A program made the position numbers and the translations under genes. Shown here piece after piece: positions 1 to 8,779 of a DNA stretch of 64,000 nucleotides. How positions within the stretch are numbered: position 1 is the first letter of the stretch; each line of letters starts with the position of its first letter. The stretch comes from Williamsia faeni. Lineage in GTDB: Bacteria; Actinomycetota; Actinomycetes; Mycobacteriales; Mycobacteriaceae. Where the stretch lies: positions 279,099-343,098 of the forward strand of contig QJJF01000001.1 in NCBI GenBank assembly GCA_003202005.1, in the 5' to 3' direction. The notes under the pieces were generated by a model. It was not told the DNA's origin. It worked only from the letters and a program-made list of their open reading frames with translations, and ran no database searches.

Positions 1-489
1 GGCCCGATCTTCTATCGTGCCGAACGTATCGGCTTGAACAACAGTCCATTTCTCATGTGGAAATTCCGAAGCATGGTCGACGGGGCCGACCGACAAAAGG
101 CCACCTTGATCGACAGGTCCGACGGAAACGGAGTCCTGTTCAAGATGCGTGATGATCCGCGCGTAACTCGCGTCGGCGCCTTTCTTCGCCGATGCAGCCT
201 CGATGAGCTCCCCCAATTGGTCAATGTCCTGACCGGCGACATGAGCCTGGTCGGGCCACGACCACCACTTCGCGAAGAGGTCGCGCAATATCAAGGCCCC
301 GTGGTCCGGAGATTGCTCGTCCGCCCGGGAATGACCGGATTGTGGCAGGTCTCCGGACGATCCGAATTGTCATGGGACGAATCGGTACGACTCGATCTCC
401 TGTACGTCGAGAACTGGTCGATCATGCAAGACCTCGTAATCCTCTGGCGCACATTACGTGCCGTCATCAGAGGGCGCGGTGCCTACTGA
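1..489 (+). CDS. Sugar transferase (undecaprenyl-phosphate glycosyl-1-phosphate transferase), 3' part
   Basis: The gene enters from outside the window; the reading frame is open from base 1, so only the C-terminal 162 residues are seen. They match the catalytic part of the bacterial sugar transferase family (WcaJ/PglC type), which loads a sugar 1-phosphate onto a polyprenyl phosphate at the cytoplasmic face of the membrane to start exopolysaccharide or glycan synthesis. Visible family blocks are GPIFYRAERIG at the start, KFRSM, the LRRCSLDELPQ block with the conserved Asp-Glu pair, LVGPRPPL, and RPGMTGLWQVSGR. The C-terminus ends normally after the usual amphipathic segment. The missing N-terminal part would hold the membrane anchor. 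The sugar specificity cannot be told. Confidence 0.9.
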   Translation, partial: GPIFYRAERIGLNNSPFLMWKFRSMVDGADRQKATLIDRSDGNGVLFKMRDDPRVTRVGAFLRRCSLDELPQLVNVLTGDMSLVGPRPPLREEVAQYQGPVVRRLLVRPGMTGLWQVSGRSELSWDESVRLDLLYVENWSIMQDLVILWRTLRAVIRGRGAY

Positions 490-868
490 TGCTCCTGCAT
501 GCTGACTGCCCCATGCCGATCACGCGCACTTAGCAGGAGAGCAAGGGCGCCATGTTGACGTCCGCGCCGACTGGGTGTGGCTCGCCAATGGTCACCTCTC
601 CACAACGATCCGCGATCCCGGTGAGCACTCCCTGAACCGTCCCCGGACCAGCGATGTCCCGGCACGACACGATCCGGTGTCGGCCTGATTCTCGCGCGCG
701 AACCCTGCGGCCTGGGTCGGTGATCAGCTAAGATAACCTTTGACCTTGCTCAAGAAATGGGCCTGAGTCTGTCTGAAATCGGTAAAAGTACAACATGTTC
801 TTTAACTACCACAATGACTCAGTAGGTCTCACCAATGGAGGCTTCCGCCATCTCGCCCCGTACCGACC
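490..868. other. Intergenic region, 379 nt, no gene seen
   Basis: No open frame here has a ribosome binding site or family resemblance. The right half is poorer in GC (around 730-840) and contains TTGACC at 740-745, a possible -35 for the response regulator gene, but no good -10 at 17 nt follows. The regulator may therefore be driven by an alternative promoter. I see no RNA gene. Confidence 0.4.
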
Positions 869-1531
869 ATGGATGAGTCTTGGGCCGTTGCTCGAATTGG
901 AGTTGTCGAAGACTTCGCGACCACACGCCGAGGTCTGGTCACGATCATCAATCAGGCCGACGGGCTGTCGGTGGTGGCCGACGCTCCGACAGTGCCCAAG
1001 CTGGTTGATCAGGGCCAAACCATCGACCTTGCTCTCCTCGACCTGCGACTGTCGGACGACTCAACACCCCGCGGCAATATCGAGTTGCTGCACACCCTCA
1101 CCAAGAATATTCTCGTGTTCACCTCGGCATCGGAGCCCTACCTGATCCGCGAGGCGCTCACATCCGGGGTTCTCGGCATTCTGCGGAAATCGATCGACGT
1201 AGAGGAGCTCATCTGCTCGATCCGGTCAGCGATCGACGGCCAGGTGGTACCCACGATGGAGTGGGCGACCGCCATCGATTCCGATCCCAATCTCGCCGCC
1301 GTCAACCTCAGTCCTCGGCAGCGTCAGATTCTCGAGTTGTACGCCGCGGGAGAACCGGCATCACGGGTGGCTTCGATCACCGGATTGTCGGCTGAAACGG
1401 TCAATTCCTATGTGAGTCGGATCAAACAGAAGTATTCGGAGGCAGGTCGGCCGGCACAAACAAAGACCGACCTATACAAACGGGCTCTGGAGGACGGGTG
1501 GCTACCAATGCCGCGGCGTTTTCGTCACTGA
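869..1531 (+). CDS. LuxR/NarL-type response regulator
   Basis: 220-residue response regulator, likely the DNA-binding partner of the kinase that follows. The receiver keeps the canonical residues: acidic pair E14-D15, phosphoacceptor D58 in ALLDLRL, a Thr/Ser switch residue in the VFTSA strand and the Lys of LRKS. The C-terminal LuxR-type HTH spans about residues 148-205 (LSPRQRQILELY ... SAETVNSYVSRIKQKY). It ends in a tail, AGRPAQTKTDLYKRALEDGW, that recurs in the regulators at 3808 and 16070 and marks all three as one family. The gene overlaps the kinase start by 34 nt, so the two are translationally coupled. Confidence 0.85.
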   Translation: MDESWAVARIGVVEDFATTRRGLVTIINQADGLSVVADAPTVPKLVDQGQTIDLALLDLRLSDDSTPRGNIELLHTLTKNILVFTSASEPYLIREALTSGVLGILRKSIDVEELICSIRSAIDGQVVPTMEWATAIDSDPNLAAVNLSPRQRQILELYAAGEPASRVASITGLSAETVNSYVSRIKQKYSEAGRPAQTKTDLYKRALEDGWLPMPRRFRH

Positions 1532-2703
1532 GATCTCCATCGACCTCGGCCGCCGATCTCACAGCCCGACAGGTCAGCCGGTTCGGGTCGATCGCCCTGT
1601 GCCTGTACCCCCTGCTACTCATATCCTCGATCGACGCCCTGGCGGATGTTGTTCCGATGTGGTGGACCATTGCCGCTTTGGCAGCGATCGTGGTGCCCGG
1701 GCTGGCGCTGCTCGTGTCGACATTCGCCACCGACAGCCAGTGGACGGTCCGTACGGCCTGGGGTGTGTCGATCTCCTACGCCGCAGTCATCACGTCATTC
1801 GCTTTCGTCTGGACGGGACTACCGACCGATGATGGCTCTGGAGCATGGTTGACCGCAATCGCCGGTGTGGTGAGTGTCGCGGCCGTGGTTGCCATGCCGA
1901 TTCCGGCCGCGATCGCTTATCTCCTGGCATCTGTGACGGCAACCCGCCTGATCGGCGCCTCCGTGTCAGAACGAACCAGCCCATCGGAGTTCGTCACCGA
2001 TCTCGCCTGGGGCCTGTTCGTGGCGGCGGTGCCGTTTGTCATCGCAATCTTCGCCATCGAGACCGGCCGCCTTCGGGATAGGGCCCAGGAACGCGCAAGT
2101 CGCCGGGCGGAAGCCGCCGCTGCCGAACAGAGCCGCAGGCGTGAACGCTCGAAATTGGATGCAATCACCCATGACCGCATCATGTCGATCATGTGGGCCG
2201 CGTCCCACGAGGGCACGAGCGCCGAAATGCAGACCCAAGCACTCGCAACACTCGCGCAACTCGACGCACTCCAGGCCGACGACGAACTCCAGCGCGCGGT
2301 GTCACCGGAGGAGCTGATCTCGGAAGCCGAGTCTGCCGCTGCAATCGTGGCCCCAGGTGTGCAGGTGCACAACACGGCGACTATCGAACCGTCGACAACC
2401 TATCCGCTGGACGCCGTACACGCAATCGTCTCGGCCATGTCCGAGGCACTGCACAACAGTGTTCGGCACGCCGGATCCGACGCCACCCGTTCGGTTCTGT
2501 TCACGATGGAAACTGACTCCCTCACCGCCGAGATCCGCGACGACGGAGTCGGTTTCGACCAAGATCACGTCCCCCCGGACAGGTTGGGAATCGCGCTGTC
2601 GGTTCGTGGCCGGATGGAACAGATCCCAGGATGCTCCGCGATGATCACCTCTGCGCCCGGCGACGGTACGCGCGTGATTCTCACCTGGCGGCGGCAGCCA
2701 TGA
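1498..2703 (+). CDS. Membrane sensor histidine kinase, actinobacterial atypical type
   Basis: 401 residues, GTG start inside the end of the response regulator gene; no better start is in frame. The first ~190 residues hold about five membrane segments. A basic/coiled linker rich in R, E and A follows (about 195-220), then the phosphoacceptor region LDAITHDRIMSIM with the His-Asp pair near residue 225. This resembles the LDALVHD-type box of actinobacterial kinases rather than the classical H-box. The C-terminal HATPase has an N-box (SEALHNSVRHAG, about 314-325) and G1 box DDGVGFD, with a second Gly-rich stretch near the end. It probably phosphorylates the regulator at 869. The signal is unknown. 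Confidence 0.82.
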   Translation: MATNAAAFSSLRSPSTSAADLTARQVSRFGSIALCLYPLLLISSIDALADVVPMWWTIAALAAIVVPGLALLVSTFATDSQWTVRTAWGVSISYAAVITSFAFVWTGLPTDDGSGAWLTAIAGVVSVAAVVAMPIPAAIAYLLASVTATRLIGASVSERTSPSEFVTDLAWGLFVAAVPFVIAIFAIETGRLRDRAQERASRRAEAAAAEQSRRRERSKLDAITHDRIMSIMWAASHEGTSAEMQTQALATLAQLDALQADDELQRAVSPEELISEAESAAAIVAPGVQVHNTATIEPSTTYPLDAVHAIVSAMSEALHNSVRHAGSDATRSVLFTMETDSLTAEIRDDGVGFDQDHVPPDRLGIALSVRGRMEQIPGCSAMITSAPGDGTRVILTWRRQP

Positions 2704-3695
2704 CGCCCCGAATAATCACCGGACTGGCGTTTGTCAGTTTTGCTGCGATCACCGGATTTGTAGCCCTTTGGAGCCTGCCCCCCGGTACATCTGTCTGGCC
2801 TATCATCGTGACGCTGGGATTGCTGTTCATCGCCGCTGCCCCGATCACCTTCGGGCGCGGAGACCCGCTCTCGCCTCGGTCTACCGCAATCGCATGCGTT
2901 GCGCTCCCGGTCGCCGTGCTCACGATGCTGATCGCCGAACCAGGAGTCGTCGAAAGCAATCGGCCACCTTGGCTTTTGAGCGCGGTCGTCATCTCGGGCA
3001 TCGTCCTGTGCCTACGCGGACGAATCGTGTTCGCCTGGTTGAGTTTGATGTCCTGCTACGTGTTGATCATCGCCTGGGAAGCGGTGTTCGCCGGAGGGCT
3101 TCCTGACCTCTTGCTGTTGTTGTTCCTTCCGGCCCGGCTATTCATCGGAACCGCATTTGCTCTGGTCCTGCGTCGGTCGATTCTCGCCATCGAGGACTTC
3201 AATCGCGCCGAGGCAGATGCAGCTGTGCGAGCTGCCGCTGCCCGGGCCGCCCGCGAGGAACGAATCTCCCGGCTCGCCGATCTCGAATCGATGGTTCGGC
3301 CCATGCTCATCCGGATCGCCGAGGGGCAGCAGCTGTCGACTGCAGACATGAAGGCCTGCGCATTGCTCGAAGGTCAGCTTCGCGATCAGATACAGGCTGC
3401 TGCACTCGCCAACGCTGCGGTCGCGGGCAATGCTCGCGCGGCTCGGCGCCGAGGGGTCGACGTGGTGATGATCGACGACGGCGGGCTGATCGATACGTCA
3501 CCTGAGGTCCACCGCCGCGTCACACAGCACGTGAACGAGGCTCTCCACACCTCGGACGGTGGGCGTCTGCGAATCCGTGTTCTACCGCCGGGACGATCAA
3601 GTTTAATTTCGATCTACCGAAGCGACGACAAGTCTGGCACTATGAGAATTGATCTTGACGTGCACGGCGATCCGGCCTCCGACCTCGCTAGCTAG
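2700..3695 (+). CDS. Membrane protein with a degenerate kinase-like C-terminus
   Basis: 331 residues. The ATG overlaps the kinase stop (ATGA), so it belongs to the same operon. The N-terminal ~165 residues contain about five to six hydrophobic segments laid out like the upstream kinase. A charged Ala/Arg/Glu-rich helical linker follows (about 170-215). The C-terminal third has a remnant N-box (HVNEALHTSDGGRLRI) but no recognisable G boxes and no His-Asp phosphoacceptor box. It looks like a duplicated kinase that lost catalysis and may act as a sensor partner or inhibitor of the kinase at 1498. That role is inference; the membrane segments and the missing motifs are directly visible. Confidence 0.7.
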   Translation: MTPRIITGLAFVSFAAITGFVALWSLPPGTSVWPIIVTLGLLFIAAAPITFGRGDPLSPRSTAIACVALPVAVLTMLIAEPGVVESNRPPWLLSAVVISGIVLCLRGRIVFAWLSLMSCYVLIIAWEAVFAGGLPDLLLLLFLPARLFIGTAFALVLRRSILAIEDFNRAEADAAVRAAAARAAREERISRLADLESMVRPMLIRIAEGQQLSTADMKACALLEGQLRDQIQAAALANAAVAGNARAARRRGVDVVMIDDGGLIDTSPEVHRRVTQHVNEALHTSDGGRLRIRVLPPGRSSLISIYRSDDKSGTMRIDLDVHGDPASDLAS

Positions 3696-3715
3696 CAGAG
3701 GTAACGGTGAGGCAT

Positions 3716-3732
3716 TTTTGGTGTAACCAAAA
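3716..3732. promoter_or_regulatory. Inverted repeat upstream of the LuxR HTH gene
   Basis: TTTTGGT-GTA-ACCAAAA is a perfect 7-bp inverted repeat with a 3-nt spacer, 76 nt before the HTH gene at 3808. The surrounding string GGCATTT...GGTGTAACC recurs at 31244-31260 upstream of the bldC-like gene. It may be an operator or part of a promoter. Confidence 0.45.
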
Positions 3733-3807
3733 GAGGTGGCTACCCGAACTCTGCGCGACGTAAGAGGATGAACCTGGGCCGGGAACCCAAGACCAGGAGA
3801 TTCCACA

Positions 3808-4074
3808 ATGACGCTGTCACTTGCGCCTCTCAGCATCAGAGCGCTCGCCATGCCACGACTCACTGCACGAGAGATCGAAGTACTGCGGAGTTGGGTGAAG
3901 CACGACTCCAAATCCAGCGCTGCCAATGAGCTGTTCATCACAGCGGCTACGGTCAACACCCACGTCAATCGCATCCGTGGCAAATACGCCGCCAGCGGCC
4001 GTCCCGCGCACACCAAAGCCGCGCTGCTTGCCCGTGCCCTCCAAGACGGCTACGTCACACTCGACGAGTTCTGA
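3808..4074 (+). CDS. Stand-alone LuxR-type HTH protein
   Basis: 88 residues, preceded by AGGAGA at a good distance. The whole protein is one LuxR/NarL-type HTH domain (LTAREIEVLRSWVKHDSKSSAANEL ... TVNTHVNRIRGKY) with no receiver. It ends in the same tail pattern as the regulators at 869 and 16070 (GRPAHTKAALLARALQDG). The 'ELFITAATVNTHVNRIR' stretch is the recognition-helix part. It probably binds DNA constitutively or by heterodimerising with the neighbouring response regulator. It is separated from the kinase operon by 112 nt containing an inverted repeat, so it may have its own promoter. Confidence 0.8.
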   Translation: MTLSLAPLSIRALAMPRLTAREIEVLRSWVKHDSKSSAANELFITAATVNTHVNRIRGKYAASGRPAHTKAALLARALQDGYVTLDEF

Positions 4075-4140
4075 ATCGACCCATCACCTGCATCGGCACC
4101 ACCGGAGCCGGAGTCTCGCGGTCGATCGGCTCCCATAAAC

Positions 4141-4156
4141 GGGTAGTCGTTATCCC
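4141..4156. promoter_or_regulatory. Possible LuxR-regulator operator (degenerate copy of the 15519 palindrome)
   Basis: GGGTAGTCGTTATCCC matches 12 of 16 bases of the centre of the perfect palindrome at 15519-15538, including nine in a row (GGGTAGTCG) and the closing CCC. It lies in the 278-nt gap (4075-4352) between the HTH gene and the P450 gene, which otherwise holds nothing recognisable. Both sites sit next to genes of the same LuxR-type family. Function is inferred from this placement only. Confidence 0.35.
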
Positions 4157-4352
4157 ACCAACCGCCATTCAAGCCGGATGATGTTGGGGTGGCGGGTGAC
4201 GGGACAGGCCACTAATTCTCGATGACGGCCACGTCTGCCGTCGTGAGGCTGCCGATTGAGGTAGCGAACTACTCTCGACAGCCCTGACCTGCGGGTCAAT
4301 ACTCGGACTCAGGCATATCCGAGGAACACAATCCCTGGCAGGTCGTTGCATC

Positions 4353-5723
4353 ATGGTCGAATCAGTCATCCCGGAAGACGTGGCCACACTCCCACTCCCA
4401 CCGCGCAGCCCACTGCCTTACCGTCGGCGGTACAAAGCCACCCGACGACTTCACGTCGGTAGTGAGACACTGCGCAATGCGGGTGGACCGGTCACCCGGT
4501 ACAGACTCGCTCCGTCCTGGCTTCTGCCCGAGATCGTCGTGGCCACCTCGCCCCAAGGCATGCACGACATCCTCGACCGGCCTCATACGTTTGTCGAAAA
4601 GAAACTCCCCTTCTACAGCGAACAGCGAGCGCTGATCGGCGGCAACCTGTTCAATCTCGAGCATGACGAATGGCTCCCCCACCGGCGGGCCACCCAGGCA
4701 GTGTTCACCAAGAATCGCGTAGGCAAGTTCGCCGACGACATGGCAGCGGCCGCTGTGACAGCCGTCGACGCCTACGGGGCCGGCGAGACCACCGACCTCG
4801 ACGCGATGTGTCATTCACTGACGTTGCGAGCACTCGGGCGTTCTGTGTTCGGACTCGATCTCGACGACCACATCGCGGAACTTGCCGAATCCCTGACCAT
4901 TGCGATGGGGTATGTGACCAGACGATCCACACTCCCCTTCAAGGCCCCGGTATGGTTGCCGACCCCGGCACGCCAGAAGGCACGGGCGGCGGCGGCGAGA
5001 TTGCACACTCTGGCCGGAACCATTCTGCGTGAGTGCCGCGATGACCCCGAACGCGACGCACCGCTGGTTCGCGCACTGATCGACGCCAGGGATCCGGCCA
5101 CAGGTAAACCGCTCTCCGACATACAGATCCGCAACGAGATGATCATCTTCATGTTCGCCGGGCACGACACCACGTCGACAACACTGACGTATTCACTCTG
5201 GGCACTCGGACACCACACTGACCTCCAGGATCGGGTCGCAGGCGAGGTCGCCGCGTTCGGCGGGCGAACGTTGACTCCGTCCGACGTTCCGAACCTGAGC
5301 TATACCGTGCAGGTTCTGCATGAAGCGCTACGGCTGTGCCCGCCGGCGGCGATGTTGTCCCGGCAAACAGTCACCGACATCGACGTGGACGGCTATCGGG
5401 TTGCGGCGGGCACCGCGGCGGTCGTGGGTATCTACGCGATGCACCGCGACCCGACGTTGTGGGACAACCCGCTGGAGTTCGACCCCGACAGGTTCAGCCC
5501 GGAGAACTTCGCAGAACTCGACCGTTGGCAGTATTTGCCATTCGGCGGTGGGGCGCGGGGCTGCATCGGATCTCACTTCGCAATGCTCGAAGCCACTTTG
5601 GCCCTGGCAACCATCATCGGCCGGCGCCGCATCGAGTCACTCGACAGCAATTTCCCGGTAGCTCTTCCGTTCACGCTGGTTCCCAAAGGCCCTATCCCGG
5701 CCCGGGTCGAGGTCCGGACATAG
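4353..5723 (+). CDS. Cytochrome P450
   Basis: 456-residue haem monooxygenase. The I-helix oxygen-activation motif AGHDTTS is near residue 269, the K-helix ExxR (EALR) near 324, and the haem-binding loop FGGGARGCIG near 397-406, with the Cys as thiolate ligand. Length and the N-terminal HDEWLPHRRATQAVF block (C-helix, Trp/Arg haem propionate contacts) are those of a complete class I bacterial enzyme closer to CYP102/CYP4-like branches than to the short camphor type. No ferredoxin or reductase gene is adjacent, so electrons must come from elsewhere. The substrate cannot be predicted. A possible regulator site lies 200 nt upstream. The next genes are on the other strand and unrelated. Confidence 0.92.
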   Translation: MVESVIPEDVATLPLPPRSPLPYRRRYKATRRLHVGSETLRNAGGPVTRYRLAPSWLLPEIVVATSPQGMHDILDRPHTFVEKKLPFYSEQRALIGGNLFNLEHDEWLPHRRATQAVFTKNRVGKFADDMAAAAVTAVDAYGAGETTDLDAMCHSLTLRALGRSVFGLDLDDHIAELAESLTIAMGYVTRRSTLPFKAPVWLPTPARQKARAAAARLHTLAGTILRECRDDPERDAPLVRALIDARDPATGKPLSDIQIRNEMIIFMFAGHDTTSTTLTYSLWALGHHTDLQDRVAGEVAAFGGRTLTPSDVPNLSYTVQVLHEALRLCPPAAMLSRQTVTDIDVDGYRVAAGTAAVVGIYAMHRDPTLWDNPLEFDPDRFSPENFAELDRWQYLPFGGGARGCIGSHFAMLEATLALATIIGRRRIESLDSNFPVALPFTLVPKGPIPARVEVRT

Positions 5724-5745
5724 ACCGCCCGGGCCGGATGAGCGT

Positions 5746-6522
5746 TCAGCGGTGGTTGAACTTTGCCTCGCGCTTTTCGACGAACGCGGCCATGCCCTCG
5801 GACTGATCCTCGGTCGCAAAGGTGGAGTGGAAGACCCTGCGCTCGAACAGAACTCCCTCGGTGAGGCCGATCTCCTGCGACCGGTTCACCGCCTGCTTTG
5901 CCAGGATCGTGATCGGCAGTGACAGTTCGGCGATCGTGGTGGCGACCTCGAGTGCGTCGTCGAGGTACGACTCGGTGGGAACCACGCGAGAGACCAGTCC
6001 GGCACGTTCGGCCTCGTCGACCTTCATCCGGCGACCGGTCAGCACCATGTCCATGGCCTTGGCCTTACCGATCGCACGCGTGAGACGTTGCGAGCCACCG
6101 ATTCCCGGGATCACCCCCAGGTTGATCTCCGGCTGCCCGAACACGGCGTTCTCCGCGGCAATGATGATGTCGCACATCATCGCCAGCTCGCATCCACCAC
6201 CGAGCGCGAACCCGGCGACAGCCGCGACCACCGGCGTCCGAACATTGACCAGACCATCCCATGCGCTGAAGAAGTCGACCGCCAGCATGTCCACGTAGGA
6301 CTTGTCGGCCATTTCCTTTATGTCGGCGCCCGCCGCGAATGCACGTTCGGAACCGGTGATCAGGATGGCACCGACGGACTGATCGGCATCGTACGCCTGC
6401 GCTGCCGTCACGACCTCGGTCATCAGCTGAGAATTCAAGGCGTTCAACGCCTTCGGACGGTTGAGGGTGATGATACCCACCCGGCCACGCTGTTCCGTGA
6501 GAATCGTTTCGTAGTTGCTCAT
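5746..6522 (-). CDS. echA8: Enoyl-CoA hydratase
   Basis: 258-residue crotonase hydrating trans-2-enoyl-CoA in fatty acid beta-oxidation. The ATG overlaps the stop of the upstream hydrolase gene by four bases (ATGA). Family marks: the oxyanion-hole segments [11 protein letters not shown] and [15 protein letters not shown], and the catalytic Glu region [13 protein letters not shown]. The C-terminus ([17 protein letters not shown]) matches the EchA8 type of mycobacteria, where it also follows echA9. It ends 23 nt from the end of the convergent P450 gene. Confidence 0.9.
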   Translation of the reverse strand: MSNYETILTEQRGRVGIITLNRPKALNALNSQLMTEVVTAAQAYDADQSVGAILITGSERAFAAGADIKEMADKSYVDMLAVDFFSAWDGLVNVRTPVVAAVAGFALGGGCELAMMCDIIIAAENAVFGQPEINLGVIPGIGGSQRLTRAIGKAKAMDMVLTGRRMKVDEAERAGLVSRVVPTESYLDDALEVATTIAELSLPITILAKQAVNRSQEIGLTEGVLFERRVFHSTFATEDQSEGMAAFVEKREAKFNHR

Positions 6523-7592
6523 GCCTGGACTCCGTTCGTCAGTACGAGTGCTTTGGGTACCGGCGCGAAGAACGCATCGACGTCGGCCTTCACCACGGCG
6601 GTGAGACTCGGCGGCGACCACTTGGGTGACCGGTCCTTGTCGATGACCTGCGCGCGAATGCCTTCGGCGAGATCGTGGTGGACGAGGAAGTGGATCGACA
6701 CCCGGTACTCGGTTTCCAGCACCGTCTCCAACGTTGTCTCCGAGGTGATTTCACGCAGTGACCGCACAGTCACCTCCACCGAGGTGGGCGACTTGGAGGC
6801 CACCACGTTGGCAGTGTCGTGGGCATCGGACTCGTCGTGGCCGCGCAACCGCTCAACGATTTCGACTGCCGTGTCGGCGGCAAAGGCATCGTCGATCCAG
6901 CGCTGCTTGGCCAGCAACCCAGACGCCGGCGGTTCGATGCAGAATTCGGCGATCACCTCGGCGACCGGCCGGGTGATGAGCGCCGAGGTGAAGTCGTCGA
7001 TCTTCTCGGCGGGCAGGTAGTGATCGGCGAATCCGATCGCGACGGCGTCGGCGCCGTTGATCTGCGCCGCGGTCAGCGCCAGATACGTGCCGATTTCTCC
7101 CGGCGCCTCGGCCAGCAGGTAGGTGCCGCCCACATCGGGAGCGAAGCCGATTCCGACCTCGGGCATGGCCATCTTGGTGCGGTCGGTGACGATCCGGGTG
7201 TTGCCGTGTGCCGAGACACCGACTCCACCGCCCATCACGATGCCGTCCATCAGCGCGATATAGGGCTTCGGGTAGTGCGAGATGTAGGCGTTCAGGATGT
7301 ACTCGTCATACCAGAACTTGCCCGTAGGAGAGGCGATCGCGTCGTCGAGAGTGGCCGACAGCGTTGCGTCGCGATGGATGGCGATGATATCCCCGCCCGC
7401 ACACAGACCGCGCTCACCGGTTCCGTCGAGTAGCACTGCTTCAACGGCATCGTCGTCAGCCCATTTACGCAGCGCAGCATCTATTTCGAGCACCATTTCA
7501 TGGGTGATGGCATTGATGGCCTTGGGGCGGTTCAACGTGATCCGGCCGATGCGGCCTTCCGTCCGGACCAGGACGGTGCTCTCGTCTGACAT
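6519..7592 (-). CDS. echA9: 3-hydroxyisobutyryl-CoA hydrolase (EchA9-like)
   Basis: 357-residue crotonase-superfamily thioester hydrolase; in valine catabolism it releases 3-hydroxyisobutyrate from its CoA ester. The length (100 residues beyond a hydratase) and the blocks [32 protein letters not shown] and [20 protein letters not shown] are those of the HIBYL-CoA hydrolase branch. The C-terminal [24 protein letters not shown] block is also diagnostic. It is the first gene of a two-gene operon with echA8, as in mycobacteria. Confidence 0.88.
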   Translation of the reverse strand: MSDESTVLVRTEGRIGRITLNRPKAINAITHEMVLEIDAALRKWADDDAVEAVLLDGTGERGLCAGGDIIAIHRDATLSATLDDAIASPTGKFWYDEYILNAYISHYPKPYIALMDGIVMGGGVGVSAHGNTRIVTDRTKMAMPEVGIGFAPDVGGTYLLAEAPGEIGTYLALTAAQINGADAVAIGFADHYLPAEKIDDFTSALITRPVAEVIAEFCIEPPASGLLAKQRWIDDAFAADTAVEIVERLRGHDESDAHDTANVVASKSPTSVEVTVRSLREITSETTLETVLETEYRVSIHFLVHHDLAEGIRAQVIDKDRSPKWSPPSLTAVVKADVDAFFAPVPKALVLTNGVQA

Positions 7593-7730
7593 GACTCTCC
7601 AATGATCGACTGCGACGGCCGCTCACAATACTTGCATATCCTAGTAACGCCAGTCCAGAGACCGGGTCAGGTGTCGCGAATCACCGCGCCGAATCAGCAT
7701 TCGCTCAGGTGCCCTTGGAATACTGCACAG

Positions 7731-7991
7731 ATGCCCGTAGCAACCAGTTTCTTTCACGGCCTCGTGCTGCTGAATCTGTTGTTCGTCTGCGGAGCGTGGG
7801 CGCTGGCCAGGCCCAGTCGTCACGCGGCGTTTGTTCTCATCGGCGTGTCAGTGCTGTGGGTGCTGTTGAACGGCCCGATCGAAGGAGCGATAATTTACTC
7901 CTTCACTTCGACAAACGGCCTGACCGAGTCAGATCTACTCGGTGTTGCCGGACTGGGAATCGCCATCTATACGTTGCGCCGAAGGGCCTGA
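7731..7991 (+). CDS. Small membrane protein
   Basis: 86 residues from the ATG at 7731. Two or three hydrophobic segments (about 6-22, 28-48 and 62-80) separated by short polar turns indicate a small integral membrane protein, ending in RRRA. No family is recognised and no function can be given. It is a single gene between two divergent or convergent units and starts 138 nt from the divergent echA9. Confidence 0.55.
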   Translation: MPVATSFFHGLVLLNLLFVCGAWALARPSRHAAFVLIGVSVLWVLLNGPIEGAIIYSFTSTNGLTESDLLGVAGLGIAIYTLRRRA

Positions 7992-8020
7992 CCTACCTTC
8001 GCCGCGTTCGGATTCGACCG

Positions 8021-8692
8021 CTACGGCTGGCCGGGCTTCAGTTTGATGAACAACCCGTCGGCCTCTGCGCACAGTGTGTCTCCGTCGTGCAGGCTGCCCT
8101 TCAGGAACACCTTGCGGCCTTCGATGCGGTCGACCCATGACCTGAAGATGAGTTCTTTGTCGAGCGGGGTGATGGCGCGATAGGTGACCGTCAGATAGGC
8201 GGTGCGGGTGATCCCACCGGATCCGAGCGCACCGGACATCCCCAGCAAATCGTCGAACGCCACTGCGATCTGTCCGCCGTGGGCCGCCTTGTTGCCGCCC
8301 AGGTGATAACGCCGGAACGTGATCCGCGCCTTCACCATCTCGGCCGTCGCCTCGTCGACCTCATACGGCGGAAGCGTGATGTTGCCGCGCGCCGGCAGGT
8401 CGATTCGCCCACCCGAGGGAGCACGCCATTCGTCGATGGCCACTGCGTCGAGCCGGTCGTTCATCACCTTCAGCTCATCGATCAGCTCGTCGACAAGATC
8501 TTCCGGTGGGCAGGCCGCCTTGACGCGGTCCATGAACGTCCGCACCTGCTCGATGAACTCCCCATATCGCGGGCCACCGCGCGTCAGATCCAAGTCGAAA
8601 GTGGGACGAAATCCACCCTCGTGACGCTCGTCGAGATGTTCGTCGGCACCGAAGGTCGCGGCGGTCGCTTCGAACGGGGTTCCCTCAGTCAT
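8021..8692 (-). CDS. Hotdog-fold thioesterase (PaaI-like)
   Basis: 223 residues from the ATG at 8692; an in-frame start six codons upstream is also possible. The C-terminal ~110 residues carry a hotdog thioesterase pattern: the GGNKAAHGGQIAVAFDDLLGM helix, in which the HGG segment and the Asp are typical active-site elements, followed by strands ITRTAYLTVTYRAITPLDKEL. The N-terminal ~110 residues are a helical extension seen in actinobacterial members beside menB. It may hydrolyse an acyl-CoA such as 1,4-dihydroxy-2-naphthoyl-CoA, given the divergent menB 88 nt away; the substrate is an inference. Confidence 0.75.
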   Translation of the reverse strand: MTEGTPFEATAATFGADEHLDERHEGGFRPTFDLDLTRGGPRYGEFIEQVRTFMDRVKAACPPEDLVDELIDELKVMNDRLDAVAIDEWRAPSGGRIDLPARGNITLPPYEVDEATAEMVKARITFRRYHLGGNKAAHGGQIAVAFDDLLGMSGALGSGGITRTAYLTVTYRAITPLDKELIFRSWVDRIEGRKVFLKGSLHDGDTLCAEADGLFIKLKPGQP

Positions 8693-8779
8693 GGTCACGA
8701 CAGTATCCACCGGCGTCGACCTGGCGCGACCCGACCTCCGGACCAGCGTCCGGGATTTGCCCTACTACGCTCAGAATCC

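Noticed and set aside
490-868. A small gene or RNA in the first intergenic region
   Set aside because: No frame has a ribosome binding site or likeness to a known protein, and no clear RNA fold was found by eye.
4141-4146. GGGTAG as a SigF-type -10 element
   Set aside because: No GTTT-like -35 lies 15-17 nt upstream here or at 15521; the inverted repeat explains the word better.
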